Shown here in pieces: positions 50,589 to 60,335 of a stretch of DNA of 64,000 nucleotides. Made by a program: the position numbers and the translations under genes. A model generated the notes under the pieces. It was given only the letters and a program-made list of their open reading frames with translations. It made no database searches and had not been told where the DNA came from. Origin of the DNA: Rhizobium mongolense USDA 1844 (GTDB taxonomy: Bacteria > Pseudomonadota > Alphaproteobacteria > Rhizobiales > Rhizobiaceae). The stretch spans positions 82,481 through 146,480 of the forward strand of contig NZ_ATTQ01000016.1 in the NCBI RefSeq assembly GCF_000419765.1. Reading direction: 5' to 3'. Each line of letters begins with the position of its first letter. Within the stretch, counting starts at the first letter, position 1.

Positions 50589-53500
50589 ATGGCTGCCAAA
50601 AACCATCCGCGACGGGAAAAGCTGATCGAAAGCGCAAAGAAGATCGCTGCTGCAGCCAAAGAGCAGCATCTCGATCCGGAAATCCTCTTCGGCCGGGCGA
50701 GCGGAGACGACCTCGATCGCTACACACCGGAGATGCTGGCGCTTTCGGCCGCTCATTCTGCTAAAGAGCTTGCGGGCTGGGACGGCAACGTCCCGCGCGT
50801 TACGATCGAAACGCTGGCCGATGTCGAACCCGACGGCGTTGCGGTCTCGGTCCTGACGGTTACCGATCACAATAAGCCGTTCCTTTACGAGTCCGTTATG
50901 AGCGAGGTCACGAGCACCTATCGCGATCTCTATATGGCGGTGCATCCAATCCTGGTGATGGAGCATGGCAAGACGCCGGTACTTTATTCAGCTGAGGAGG
51001 CGAGCGATCCGGCAAAACGTGTCAGCCATATCCAGATTCACATTTCGCCGTTGACTACCGCGCAGTCCGACGACCTTCGCAAGCGCGTCATGATCGTGCT
51101 GGAGCAGGTCCGCCAGGCCGTTTCCGACTGGAAGCCCATGCTTGCCAAACTCGACACCGTGATTGCCGAATTGGGCAGCTACAGCGCCAGCCGCAAGAAG
51201 GCCGATCGGGACGAAGCACTGGCTTTCCTCACCTGGCTACGCGATGAAAACTTCACCTTCCTTGGCATGCGTGAATATGTCTATTCGGGCAAGGGCAGCG
51301 ATGCGAAGGTCGAGCGTGACAAAGGCGCTGGCCTCGGCATTCTTTCTGATCCGGATGTATTGGTGCTGCGCACCGGCAAGGATGCCGTAACGACGACGCC
51401 GGAAATCCTCGCCTTTCTCGATGGTCCGGATTTCCTGATCGTCACTAAGGCGAATGTGAAATCCGTCGTCCACCGCCGCGCCTATATGGACTATGTCGGC
51501 GTCAAGCGATTCGACAAGGACGGCAACGTCACCGGCGAGCTGCGCATCGTCGGCCTCTTTACCTCTACCGCCTACACGTCCTCGGCATCGGAAATTCCGC
51601 TCATCCGTTCCAAAGTCGCCAAAGTGACAGATCATTTCGGCTTCGATCCCATGAGCCATTCCGGCCGAATGTTGGACAACACGCTGGAATCATATCCACG
51701 CGACGATCTTTTCCAGATCGACACGACACTGCTCGCGAATTTCGCCGAACAGATCAACGATCTTGTCGAACGGCCGCGCGTCCGCGTTCTGCCGCGCATC
51801 GATCATTTCGACCGTTTTGTGTCGGTCATCGTCTATGTACCACGCGAGGAATACGATTCCATCGTTCGCGAAAAGATCGGCACTTATCTGAAGACCGTCT
51901 ATGACGGACGGGTCTCTGCCTATTATCCGGCCTTCCCGGAAGGGCGGGTTGCGCGCGTACACTTCATCATCGGCCGGTCCGGCGGCAAAACGCCGCGCAT
52001 CCCGCAATCGAAGCTCGAGGAAGCGATCCGCGCCATCACCGCCCGCTGGGACGATCGCTTCGAAGCGCTGGCTGGGCCAAAGGCGCCGAAAATCGCCGTC
52101 AGCAATGCCTTCCAGGATTCCTTCACCGCTGAAGAAACGGTTGCCGATCTCCCGGACATCACCGATTGCGCCTCCGGCGAGCCGATACGCATCGAATTCT
52201 ATTACCGCAATGATGCGGAACGCGGCCGGATCTTCTCACTCAAGATTTTTCATGCTGGCGAGCAGCTTCCGCTCTCACGCCGCGTGCCGCTTCTCGAAAA
52301 TCTCGGTTTTAACGTGCTGAGCGAGCGGACCTTCGACATCGAAGTTCCAACCGCAGACGGCTCGGTCAACATCGTCGTACTACACGATATGGAGCTTGAA
52401 GACCGCAGTGGCGCCGAAATTGACCTCAGCCGTCATGGTGCTGCGCTGGAAGAGGCCTTCATTTCTGCTTTCGACGGCACGATCGACAATGACAGTTTCA
52501 ACCGGCTGATCCTTTCAGCCGGGCTTTCCGCACGCGAGACGAATGTCCTGCGGGCCTATGCGCGTTATCTTCGTCAGGCAGGTATCGCCTATTCGCAGGA
52601 TTACATCGCAACGACCCTCGATAAATACCCGGAGATTGCCGCTTCGATCTTCCGCCTCTTTTTCGATGCGCTCGATCCCAAGCTTAGCGAGAAGGCGCGC
52701 ATGAAAAAGCTCGCCGACCTGCATCGGTCGATCGAGGCGGCGCTCGCCAATGTGCCGAGCCTCGACGATGACCGCATCCTGCGCCGATACATCAATGTCG
52801 TCGATGCAACGCTGCGGACCAACTACTTCCAGCGCAATGCCGATGGCTCGCCGAAGGCCATGCTTGCCTTCAAGCTCGATCCGAGTCTCGTCGATAGCCT
52901 GCCGGAGCCGAAGCCTTTCCGGGAAATCTTTGTCTATGGCGTCGAAGTCGAGGGCGTGCACCTGCGTTTCGGCAAGGTTGCCCGAGGTGGCCTGCGCTGG
53001 TCGGATCGCGCCGAGGACTATCGCACGGAAGTCCTGGGCCTTGTAAAGGCGCAGCAGGTGAAGAACGCCGTTATCGTTCCAGTCGGCGCCAAGGGCGGCT
53101 TTTATCCGAAGAAACTGCCCGCTGGCGGCAGCCGGGATGAGGTCTTCAATGCCGGCCGCGAAGCCTACAAGACCTATATCCGCACCCTGCTTTCGATCAC
53201 CGACAACATTTCAGGCACCGATATCGTGCCTCCGGCAGATACAGTACGGCTCGATGGCGACGATCCCTATTTCGTCGTTGCCGCCGATAAGGGAACGGCA
53301 ACCTTCTCCGACACCGCCAACGCACTGGCGCAGGAAGCTGGTTTCTGGCTCGATGACGCCTTTGCGTCAGGCGGCTCGGCGGGCTACGACCACAAAAAAA
53401 TGGGCATCACCGCACGTGGCGCCTGGGAAACCGTAAAGCGTCATTTCCGCGAGATGGATATCGACATCCAGACGACACCGTTTACGGTGGCCGGTGTCGG

Positions 53501-55367
53501 CGACATGTCCGGCGACGTTTTCGGCAACGGCATGCTGCTTTCTCCGAAGATCAAGCTGGTTTCCGCCTTTGACCACCGTGATATCTTCATCGATCCCGAT
53601 CCGGACATGGAAAAGACACTCGCCGAACGGCAGCGACTTTTTAACCTGCCGCGTTCAAGTTGGCAGGACTTCGACAAGTCGGTTCTTTCGAAAGGCGCGA
53701 TGATCATTTCACGCGCGGCGAAATCCGTTACGCTGACCCCGGAAGCGGTTGCCGCGATCGGCATCGACAAAGCGGTGGCAACCCCCTTCGAGATCATCAC
53801 AGCAATCCTGAAGAGCCCGGTAGATCTTCTCTGGTTCGGCGGCATCGGCACCTATGTGAAGGCGCCGACGGAAACCGATACGGAAGTGGGCGATCGTTCC
53901 AACGATCCGATCCGCATCACGGCTGATGAGGTGCGGGCCAAGGTGATCGGCGAGGGCGCCAACCTCGGCGTCACGCAAAAGGGCCGCATCACTTATGGCC
54001 TGAAAGGCGGACGGAGCAATTCCGATGCGATTGACAATTCAGCCGGCGTCAATACCTCGGACGTCGAGGTGAATATCAAGATCGCGCTCGCCAATGCGAT
54101 GCATGACGGGCGGCTCACACGGGCAAAGCGCGATCAGCTGCTTTCCTCGATGACGGACGAAGTCGCAGCACTCGTACTGCGCAACAACTATCTGCAATCG
54201 CTGGCGATTTCGCTGACCGAACGCAAGGGAACCGCTAACGGGCTTGAGCTCGCGCGCTTCATGAGCGTGCTGGAAGGGGCCAAGCAGCTCAGCCGGAAAG
54301 TGGAAACACTTCCCGATGAGGCGACGCTTTCCGAGCGCTATGCTGCCGGTAAGCCTCTTACGCGGCCGGAAATCGGCGTGTTGCTCTCTTACGCCAAGAT
54401 CGTACTTTTCGATGCGGTTGCCGCAAGCGACCTCCCGGATGATCCTTATTTTGCGTCGACCCTTTCAAACTACTTCCCGGCTAAGATGCAAAAAACCAAT
54501 GCCTCCGACATCGCAACTCACCGGCTGAAACGCGAAATCATCGCGACGGTGCTTGCCAACGAGGCAATCAATCGTGGCGGCCCCGGCTTTGTGGTGAGCA
54601 TGATGGATGCGACAGCGGCGTCAGCGCCGGAAGTCGTCCGTGCCGCGATCATCGCTCGCGATGGCTTCGACCTAACCAAGCTTTGGACCGAGACCGATGC
54701 GCTCGACGGCAATATTTCCGGACAGATGCAGAACCGTGTCTATGAAGAGATCGGCCATAGCTTCACCGTCTTGACTCGCTTGCTCCTGAAGACCGGCATG
54801 GCAAAAGGCGGCATAGCAGAAACCATTAGTCGGCTTCAGACTGCGTTGAAAAAACTAAAGCCTTCCTTCGCCGCGCAGGCTCCCGCAGAGTTCGAGGCGC
54901 GTGCCATGGAGTATCGCGAAGCCGGGCTGCCAGAAAGATTGGCCGACGTTATTGCCGGGCTGCCGGGCTTTGTCCTGGTACCGGAGATCATGCAGATCGC
55001 CGAACGCACAGGCGAGGCGCTCGGACGTGCCGCGGAAAGTTATTTTGCCGTATCGCAGACCTTCCGCGTCGGAAGGCTGCTCGCAGCCGGCGCCCGCATT
55101 CTCACCTCGGATCACTACGAAAGCCTGGCCTTGGCGCGCAGCATCGACCAAATTGCCAGTGCCCGCCGCGATATCGTCATCTCAGCGCTGTCCGAGCATG
55201 GCAAGGAAAAGCTGCCGGTTCAGGCGTGGCACGGAGTCGATCGCATCAGGATCAACCGCATCGCCGAAGAGCTGTCAAACCTGAGCGACAGCGGCGATCC
55301 AACGCTTGCGCGAATCACGGTGGCCGCAGGTCTTTTAACCGATCTTGCGCGCGACCGGGCGAGGTGA
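50589..55367 (+). CDS. gdhB: NAD-dependent glutamate dehydrogenase, large 180-kDa type
   Basis: 1592 residues, the giant NAD-GDH that deaminates glutamate to 2-oxoglutarate. The N-terminal half (to about residue 720) carries regulatory ACT-like segments; the catalytic core holds GKVARGGLRWSDRAEDYRTE, QQVKNAVIVPVGAKGGFYPK and the Rossmann part VAGVGDMSGDVFGNGML; a long helical C-terminus follows. Enzymes of this type are allosteric. Single gene with its own promoter region (50320-50588). Confidence 0.96.
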   Translation: MAAKNHPRREKLIESAKKIAAAAKEQHLDPEILFGRASGDDLDRYTPEMLALSAAHSAKELAGWDGNVPRVTIETLADVEPDGVAVSVLTVTDHNKPFLYESVMSEVTSTYRDLYMAVHPILVMEHGKTPVLYSAEEASDPAKRVSHIQIHISPLTTAQSDDLRKRVMIVLEQVRQAVSDWKPMLAKLDTVIAELGSYSASRKKADRDEALAFLTWLRDENFTFLGMREYVYSGKGSDAKVERDKGAGLGILSDPDVLVLRTGKDAVTTTPEILAFLDGPDFLIVTKANVKSVVHRRAYMDYVGVKRFDKDGNVTGELRIVGLFTSTAYTSSASEIPLIRSKVAKVTDHFGFDPMSHSGRMLDNTLESYPRDDLFQIDTTLLANFAEQINDLVERPRVRVLPRIDHFDRFVSVIVYVPREEYDSIVREKIGTYLKTVYDGRVSAYYPAFPEGRVARVHFIIGRSGGKTPRIPQSKLEEAIRAITARWDDRFEALAGPKAPKIAVSNAFQDSFTAEETVADLPDITDCASGEPIRIEFYYRNDAERGRIFSLKIFHAGEQLPLSRRVPLLENLGFNVLSERTFDIEVPTADGSVNIVVLHDMELEDRSGAEIDLSRHGAALEEAFISAFDGTIDNDSFNRLILSAGLSARETNVLRAYARYLRQAGIAYSQDYIATTLDKYPEIAASIFRLFFDALDPKLSEKARMKKLADLHRSIEAALANVPSLDDDRILRRYINVVDATLRTNYFQRNADGSPKAMLAFKLDPSLVDSLPEPKPFREIFVYGVEVEGVHLRFGKVARGGLRWSDRAEDYRTEVLGLVKAQQVKNAVIVPVGAKGGFYPKKLPAGGSRDEVFNAGREAYKTYIRTLLSITDNISGTDIVPPADTVRLDGDDPYFVVAADKGTATFSDTANALAQEAGFWLDDAFASGGSAGYDHKKMGITARGAWETVKRHFREMDIDIQTTPFTVAGVGDMSGDVFGNGMLLSPKIKLVSAFDHRDIFIDPDPDMEKTLAERQRLFNLPRSSWQDFDKSVLSKGAMIISRAAKSVTLTPEAVAAIGIDKAVATPFEIITAILKSPVDLLWFGGIGTYVKAPTETDTEVGDRSNDPIRITADEVRAKVIGEGANLGVTQKGRITYGLKGGRSNSDAIDNSAGVNTSDVEVNIKIALANAMHDGRLTRAKRDQLLSSMTDEVAALVLRNNYLQSLAISLTERKGTANGLELARFMSVLEGAKQLSRKVETLPDEATLSERYAAGKPLTRPEIGVLLSYAKIVLFDAVAASDLPDDPYFASTLSNYFPAKMQKTNASDIATHRLKREIIATVLANEAINRGGPGFVVSMMDATAASAPEVVRAAIIARDGFDLTKLWTETDALDGNISGQMQNRVYEEIGHSFTVLTRLLLKTGMAKGGIAETISRLQTALKKLKPSFAAQAPAEFEARAMEYREAGLPERLADVIAGLPGFVLVPEIMQIAERTGEALGRAAESYFAVSQTFRVGRLLAAGARILTSDHYESLALARSIDQIASARRDIVISALSEHGKEKLPVQAWHGVDRIRINRIAEELSNLSDSGDPTLARITVAAGLLTDLARDRAR

Positions 55368-55398
55368 CACAGTCCGCCGCGAAAGCGGGAGTGTAGGC

Positions 55399-56799
55399 GT
55401 GAGTAGAATAGACTGGACCGGAACGGGAACGCCGGCGCCGCAGAAGGCGTCGGAAAAAGGCATCTGGAGCTGGATGCTTTTCGATTGGGCCGCGCAACCG
55501 TTTTTCACGGTGGTGACCACGTTCATTTTCGGACCCTACTTCGTCTCACGCCTGACGGACGATCCGGTTTCGGCACAAGCGATGTGGAGCAATACCGCGA
55601 CGATCTCTTCGGTGATCATAGCCCTGCTCTCTCCGATCCTCGGCTCCATCGCCGATCAGTCCGGCGCCCGCAAGCCCTGGATAGCCTTTTTCGCTATCAT
55701 CAAGGTTGTCAGCCTCTTCGGCCTTTGGTTTGCCGCGCCCGGTTCGCCGGTTGTCTATCCGGTGATGTTGATGATCCTGGCGTCGATCGCCGCGGAATTC
55801 TCGATCGTCTTCAACGATTCCATGATGCCGCGCCTTGTGAGCAAGGATGAGGTCGGCAGGCTGTCCAATACGGCCTGGGGGCTTGGCTATCTCGGCGGCA
55901 TGATCGTGCTCATCACTGTTGTGACACTGCTTGCGGGAAACCTGGAAACGGGAAAGACGCTGTTGGGGCTCGACCCGTTGTTCGGGCTTGATCCTCATAC
56001 CGGTGAGGACGCGCGCGTTACAGGGCCGATTTCCGCCGTCTGGTATCTCATCTTCATCATTCCGATGTTCCTCTTCACACCGGATGCGGCGAAGGGATTG
56101 CCGCTCGCTGCTGCCGTCCGTTCCGGCCTCACGCAGGTCGCAAACACAATTAGCGAGTTGAAGATCCGAAGAGGCATCCTGAAATTCCTGATTGCCCGCA
56201 TGATCTATCAAGACGGGGTCAACGGGTTGCTTATCCTTGGCGGCACCTTCGCCGCCGGCATGTTTGGCTGGGCGACGATCGAAATCGGACTTTATGGGAT
56301 CATCCTCAATGTCGTCGCGATTTTCGGCTGCGTCATCGCCGGGCGCGTTGATCACCGGATCGGATCAAAAGCAACGATCCTGATCAGCCTGACGCTGCTC
56401 TTGCTCGCAACCCTCGGGATCATTTCGACGGGGCCTGGTTATACGCTTTTCGGCCTGCTGCCGATGTCAACGGCGGACGCCGGAGGGCTTTTCGGCACGG
56501 CGGCGGAAAAAGCCTATATTCTTTACGGGCTGTTGATCGGCCTCGCCTTCGGTCCCGTCCAGGCTTCGTCGCGCTCTTATCTGGCGCGCAGCGTCAGCCC
56601 GCAGGAGGCAGGGCGCTATTTCGGCATCTATGCGCTGTCCGGCCGCGCCACGAGCTTCATGGCAACGCTCTTCTTTTCGCTGATAACCTATGCCAGCGGA
56701 TCAGCGCGTCTCGGCATGGCAACGCTGATCCTTTTCCTCGCGGGCGGATTGATCCTGCTGATCGCGACCCCTTATCCGGCAGACAGGAAGCAAGACTGA
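55399..56799 (+). CDS. MFS transporter, UMF1/Atg22-like
   Basis: 466 residues with 12 predicted membrane segments. WSWMLFDWAAQPFFTVVTTF, SPILGSIADQSGARKPWIAF and the later RSYLARSVSPQEAGRYFGIYAL are signatures of the UMF1/Atg22-like MFS group, whose bacterial members have unknown or amino-acid-related substrates. The start is GTG 55399 with GGGAGTGTAGG upstream; the frame is open a little further into gdhB. A bidirectional terminator separates it from purH. Confidence 0.88.
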   Translation: MSRIDWTGTGTPAPQKASEKGIWSWMLFDWAAQPFFTVVTTFIFGPYFVSRLTDDPVSAQAMWSNTATISSVIIALLSPILGSIADQSGARKPWIAFFAIIKVVSLFGLWFAAPGSPVVYPVMLMILASIAAEFSIVFNDSMMPRLVSKDEVGRLSNTAWGLGYLGGMIVLITVVTLLAGNLETGKTLLGLDPLFGLDPHTGEDARVTGPISAVWYLIFIIPMFLFTPDAAKGLPLAAAVRSGLTQVANTISELKIRRGILKFLIARMIYQDGVNGLLILGGTFAAGMFGWATIEIGLYGIILNVVAIFGCVIAGRVDHRIGSKATILISLTLLLLATLGIISTGPGYTLFGLLPMSTADAGGLFGTAAEKAYILYGLLIGLAFGPVQASSRSYLARSVSPQEAGRYFGIYALSGRATSFMATLFFSLITYASGSARLGMATLILFLAGGLILLIATPYPADRKQD

Positions 56800-56803
56800 A
56801 ATG

Positions 56804-56828
56804 AACCCCGGCTGAGCGCTGGGGTTTC
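56804..56828. terminator. Bidirectional terminator between MFS gene and purH
   Basis: AACCCCGGC (56804-56812) pairs with GCTGGGGTT (56818-56826), one G-T pair, 5-base loop, followed by TTT. It lies between convergent genes. Confidence 0.75.
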
Positions 56829-56835
56829 TGTCCGC

Positions 56836-58452
56836 TCAATGGCGGAAATGGCGCATGCCGGTGAATACCATCGCGACGTCGTGCTCGTTCGCAGCGTCGA
56901 TCACCTCTTGGTCGCGCATCGAACCACCCGGCTGGATGACTGCCGTCGCACCCGCTGCAATCATCGACAGAAGACCATCGGCGAACGGCAGGAAGGCTTC
57001 CGAAGCAACCGCAGAACCGCGTGTCATCGGAGTAGGCAAACCCAGCGCCTTGGCGGCTTCCTCGGCTTTCAGGGCAGCGATACGGGCGGAATCGACTCGG
57101 CTCATCTGGCCGGCGCCAATGCCGGCCGTCTGGCCATCTTTGGCGTATACGACGGCATTCGATTTCACGTGCTTGCCGACCTTGAAGGCAAACTTCATGT
57201 CTTCCAGTTCCTGTGCCGTCGGCGCGCGCTTGGTCACGACCTTCAGCTCCAGATCCTCGACCATGCCGTTGTCACGGCTCTGGACCAGCAGGCCGCCGGA
57301 GACTGTTTTCGCCGTCAGCCCAGCGGCACGCGGATCAGGCAGATCGCCGGCAGAAAGCAGGCGCAGATTCGGCTTCCTCGCAACGATCGCCTTGGCTTCT
57401 TCGGTTATACCCGGAGCGATGATCACTTCGGTGAAGAGCTTGATGATCTCTTCCGCGGTCTCCGCATCGAGCGTGCTGTTAAACGCAATGATGCCGCCGA
57501 ACGCAGAAACGGAATCGCAGGCGAGCGCCCGTTTGTAGGCTTCGACAAGGCTTGGCCCTGTGGCAACGCCGCAAGGATTGGCGTGCTTGATGATCGCGCA
57601 GGCGGGTGCCTTTTCAGGCAGGAATTCAGCGACGAGTTCGTAGGCCGCATCGGTGTCGTTGATGTTGTTATAGGAGAGCTGCTTGCCCTGCAGCAGCATC
57701 GCCGTCGAAACACCTGGTCGCTTTTCACCGGTGACGTAGAAAGCCGCCTTCTGATGTGGATTTTCACCGTAGCGCATCTCTTCCTTCAGAACGCCGCCGA
57801 TCACCCGATGGCGCGGCGTATCGATGGAAAGCGCTTCGGCGAACCAGTTGGAGATCATCGCGTCATAGGCAGCGGTGCGGGCATACGCCTTGGCTGCCAT
57901 ACGCTGGCGGAACGCATAGCTCGTCTGGCCGGCATCGGCCGAAAGCTGTTCAAGCAGTTCCGGGTAATCGGCAGGATCGGTGAGGATCGTAACGTAAGCA
58001 TGATTCTTGGCAGAGGCACGGATCATTGCCGGACCGCCGATATCGATATTCTCGACCGTCGTGGGGTAATCACCACCGGCGGCACGCACATCTTCGAATG
58101 GATAGAGATTTATGACGGCAAGATCGATGCCTTCGATACCATGCGCCTTCATGGCTTCCTGATGCGCGCTATCATCACGGATTGCCAGGAGACCGCCGTG
58201 GACCTTCGGATGCAGCGTCTTCACACGGCCGTCCATGATTTCGGGAAAGCCGGTGACTTGGGAAACGTCGGTGACAGCCAAACCCGCGGCTGTGATGGCC
58301 TTGTGCGTCCCGCCTGTCGAAAGCAGGCGGATGCCCTTTTCGGAAAGCGCGCGGGCAAGCTCGACAATACCCGCCTTGTCGGAGACGGAGAGCAGCGCGG
58401 TTTTGACCTTGACCTTATCAGGGGCGGGGATTTTCTTGGAAGTGACGGCCAT
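56836..58452 (-). CDS. purH: Bifunctional AICAR transformylase/IMP cyclohydrolase
   Basis: 538 residues, last two steps of purine synthesis to IMP. The N-terminal MGS-like cyclohydrolase domain (KTALLSVSDKAGIVELARAL, GGTHKAI) and the C-terminal transformylase domain (RYGENPHQKAAFYV, KHANPCGVA, SNAVVYAKDGQTAGIGAGQ) are intact. The start ATG 58452 (MAVTSKKIPA) gives the usual length; the open frame continues 66 codons upstream without a family match. Confidence 0.97.
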   Translation of the reverse strand: MAVTSKKIPAPDKVKVKTALLSVSDKAGIVELARALSEKGIRLLSTGGTHKAITAAGLAVTDVSQVTGFPEIMDGRVKTLHPKVHGGLLAIRDDSAHQEAMKAHGIEGIDLAVINLYPFEDVRAAGGDYPTTVENIDIGGPAMIRASAKNHAYVTILTDPADYPELLEQLSADAGQTSYAFRQRMAAKAYARTAAYDAMISNWFAEALSIDTPRHRVIGGVLKEEMRYGENPHQKAAFYVTGEKRPGVSTAMLLQGKQLSYNNINDTDAAYELVAEFLPEKAPACAIIKHANPCGVATGPSLVEAYKRALACDSVSAFGGIIAFNSTLDAETAEEIIKLFTEVIIAPGITEEAKAIVARKPNLRLLSAGDLPDPRAAGLTAKTVSGGLLVQSRDNGMVEDLELKVVTKRAPTAQELEDMKFAFKVGKHVKSNAVVYAKDGQTAGIGAGQMSRVDSARIAALKAEEAAKALGLPTPMTRGSAVASEAFLPFADGLLSMIAAGATAVIQPGGSMRDQEVIDAANEHDVAMVFTGMRHFRH

Positions 58453-58549
58453 GAACCTTCTCCGTTCGGGCTTCGGGAGACATCCGGCAAGGGACGTATA
58501 GGATAATGGCGCCGCGTTAGCACGAGCTATGCCGCTGCGCAAACGGCGA

Positions 58550-60223
58550 CTAGCTCTTGCGGGACAAAAACCAGCGAATTTCCGGCTTCTCGGCAAAAAC
58601 GAAGTCGATCTCGATCTGGTCAGAACCGCAGATGCCGGAGGCGTCAGCAAAAAAGATATCTTCAGTGATCAGCACTTCGTTCCCCGGAGACGAAAAGAGC
58701 CAACTCTCGCCATCCGGCGCTGTCAGCAACACGGACTCGCGATCACTCTGCTTCACATTTATGGCCGGATGGATATGGAAGCGCGCGGCAGCACGAAGAG
58801 GCTCGTCAATGAGGCGCTCGCCCTGCCGCACCAGCCGATCACGGCCAGTGACGATGGAACCTGCAGCATTCAGCGTCAGTTCGCGCTCATGGAGCATGCC
58901 GAAATTTTTCAGATAGCCGTCGTGACTGACGTTGATGCCATCGCGTCCATCGTCGGTTTCAGCGCGCTCGACGCTAACGGTCTTCACCGAATCCGTCATG
59001 ACATAACCGAGAAATTCCGAGGCCGAGAAACGGCTGGATGAGGTGTCGTTCAGTGTTACGGTCGAATGCGTCGCAGTCGTGCGCGCCATCTGCACATAGC
59101 GGCGGCCAGCGAATTTCGGTGAGCCGGAGTTGACGATAAAGCGATGACGACCCGACGACATTTCGAAGGAAAGGCAGCCCGCATGTGCCGTGCGCGACAG
59201 GGGGCCAGCTGCAGGAGGGCCGGTATCGGCGATCAATATGGTATTTCCCGCCGCAAGACGTTGATAGCGCGAATGCGGCATTGCCTTGAAAGGTAGGCCG
59301 GCCGTTTCGTCATAGCGCAGAACCGACATCAGCTCGTTGGCAAGCGTCGATGTCGCGCCGTTAAAGAGCGCGAGATCGCCATTGTGGTGGCGGAAAAAGC
59401 GCAGCGCCGGATACATGCGATCGATGCCTGAAATCAGCTTCTGCGGCAGATCGTGGCCAAGATTCACATAGGTCTGCCGGAGCGGCAGGAGATCGAGAAG
59501 CAGTTCTAGGCCTGTGCGTGGATTGCGGGAGATATGCCCGCCGTCGGGTAGAATCTGGCTATCGAATTCATTATCCAGCGCCTGGGCGGCCTTGCGCACC
59601 ACACCTTGTCGCGCTGGCATTGCAATCGAAGCCATGGCGAGGGCGATCCGCAGCCGGAAAAGAACTTCCCCCGCCGGCGCGAAAGCCGCCATATGCCGCA
59701 GGAAGCGAACCTGAAACGCCAGAGACTTCATAAAGCGGCGGTAAAAGCCGCGATCAGCATTCTGCAGCACGACCGGCGAATGCGAGAGCCAGGCAATCAC
59801 TCGCTGTGAAGTGACATCGATTTCCCAGGCAATGCCTTCCATGCGGCCAGCATGCAACGAGAGCCAGCTATCGACGATCGCCCGCGCAACCGCGGAAGCT
59901 TGATCGCTTTTGTAGGCACGCATATGACGAAGCCAGCCGAAGCCATGCAAACGGCTGGCAAAGGCGCGTGAGGGAAGCGTAAAGCCGAAGGGTGACTTGC
60001 CGTTCGTCTCCAGCAGGCGGCCTGCCAGAGCAAATCGGCCGTTCATGATCTCCTCGGCGATATGAGGATCGATCGCGCGAAGATCGGTCGGCGCAACGAT
60101 AAGCCTCTCGGGCACTTGGATTGTATGGCGCAAAAGGCGAAGGCGCAGCGATGCGATGCGCCGCGACATGCGGCGCCAAGCCTCCCGAACATACAAACTC
60201 CAAAACCGCCGGCCGGACTGCAT
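58550..60223 (-). CDS. Heparinase II/III family protein
   Basis: 557 residues. An N-terminal alpha-helical toroid (about 60-330) is followed by a beta-sandwich domain starting HAGCLSFEMSSGRHRFIVNSG, the heparinase II/III C-terminal signature. The family cleaves acidic polysaccharides by beta-elimination; the target in rhizobia is unknown. No clear signal peptide: the basic N-terminus (FWSLYVREAWRRMSRRIASL) is amphipathic. It lies between rsmB and purH on the same strand, an order often seen in rhizobia. Confidence 0.9.
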   Translation of the reverse strand: MQSGRRFWSLYVREAWRRMSRRIASLRLRLLRHTIQVPERLIVAPTDLRAIDPHIAEEIMNGRFALAGRLLETNGKSPFGFTLPSRAFASRLHGFGWLRHMRAYKSDQASAVARAIVDSWLSLHAGRMEGIAWEIDVTSQRVIAWLSHSPVVLQNADRGFYRRFMKSLAFQVRFLRHMAAFAPAGEVLFRLRIALAMASIAMPARQGVVRKAAQALDNEFDSQILPDGGHISRNPRTGLELLLDLLPLRQTYVNLGHDLPQKLISGIDRMYPALRFFRHHNGDLALFNGATSTLANELMSVLRYDETAGLPFKAMPHSRYQRLAAGNTILIADTGPPAAGPLSRTAHAGCLSFEMSSGRHRFIVNSGSPKFAGRRYVQMARTTATHSTVTLNDTSSSRFSASEFLGYVMTDSVKTVSVERAETDDGRDGINVSHDGYLKNFGMLHERELTLNAAGSIVTGRDRLVRQGERLIDEPLRAAARFHIHPAINVKQSDRESVLLTAPDGESWLFSSPGNEVLITEDIFFADASGICGSDQIEIDFVFAEKPEIRWFLSRKS

Positions 60224-60335
60224 ATTCTATTGTCTATTGACCCTCATGATTAAGAATAGGTGAAGGAGGGCCGCATTCAGCGGTCAGACCGCATTAATTT
60301 GTGACAGAAACGAAGTCTAGGGAAGGTTCATGCAA

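Noticed and set aside
57158..57176. TTTCACGTG half-match to parS inside purH
   Set aside because: Only the left half matches and the right half diverges; it is explained by coding sequence.
56839..58506. Open frame of 555 codons on the plus strand
   Set aside because: It is the exact antisense of purH, whose protein is fully recognisable; the antisense product has no family features and reflects GC-rich codon use.
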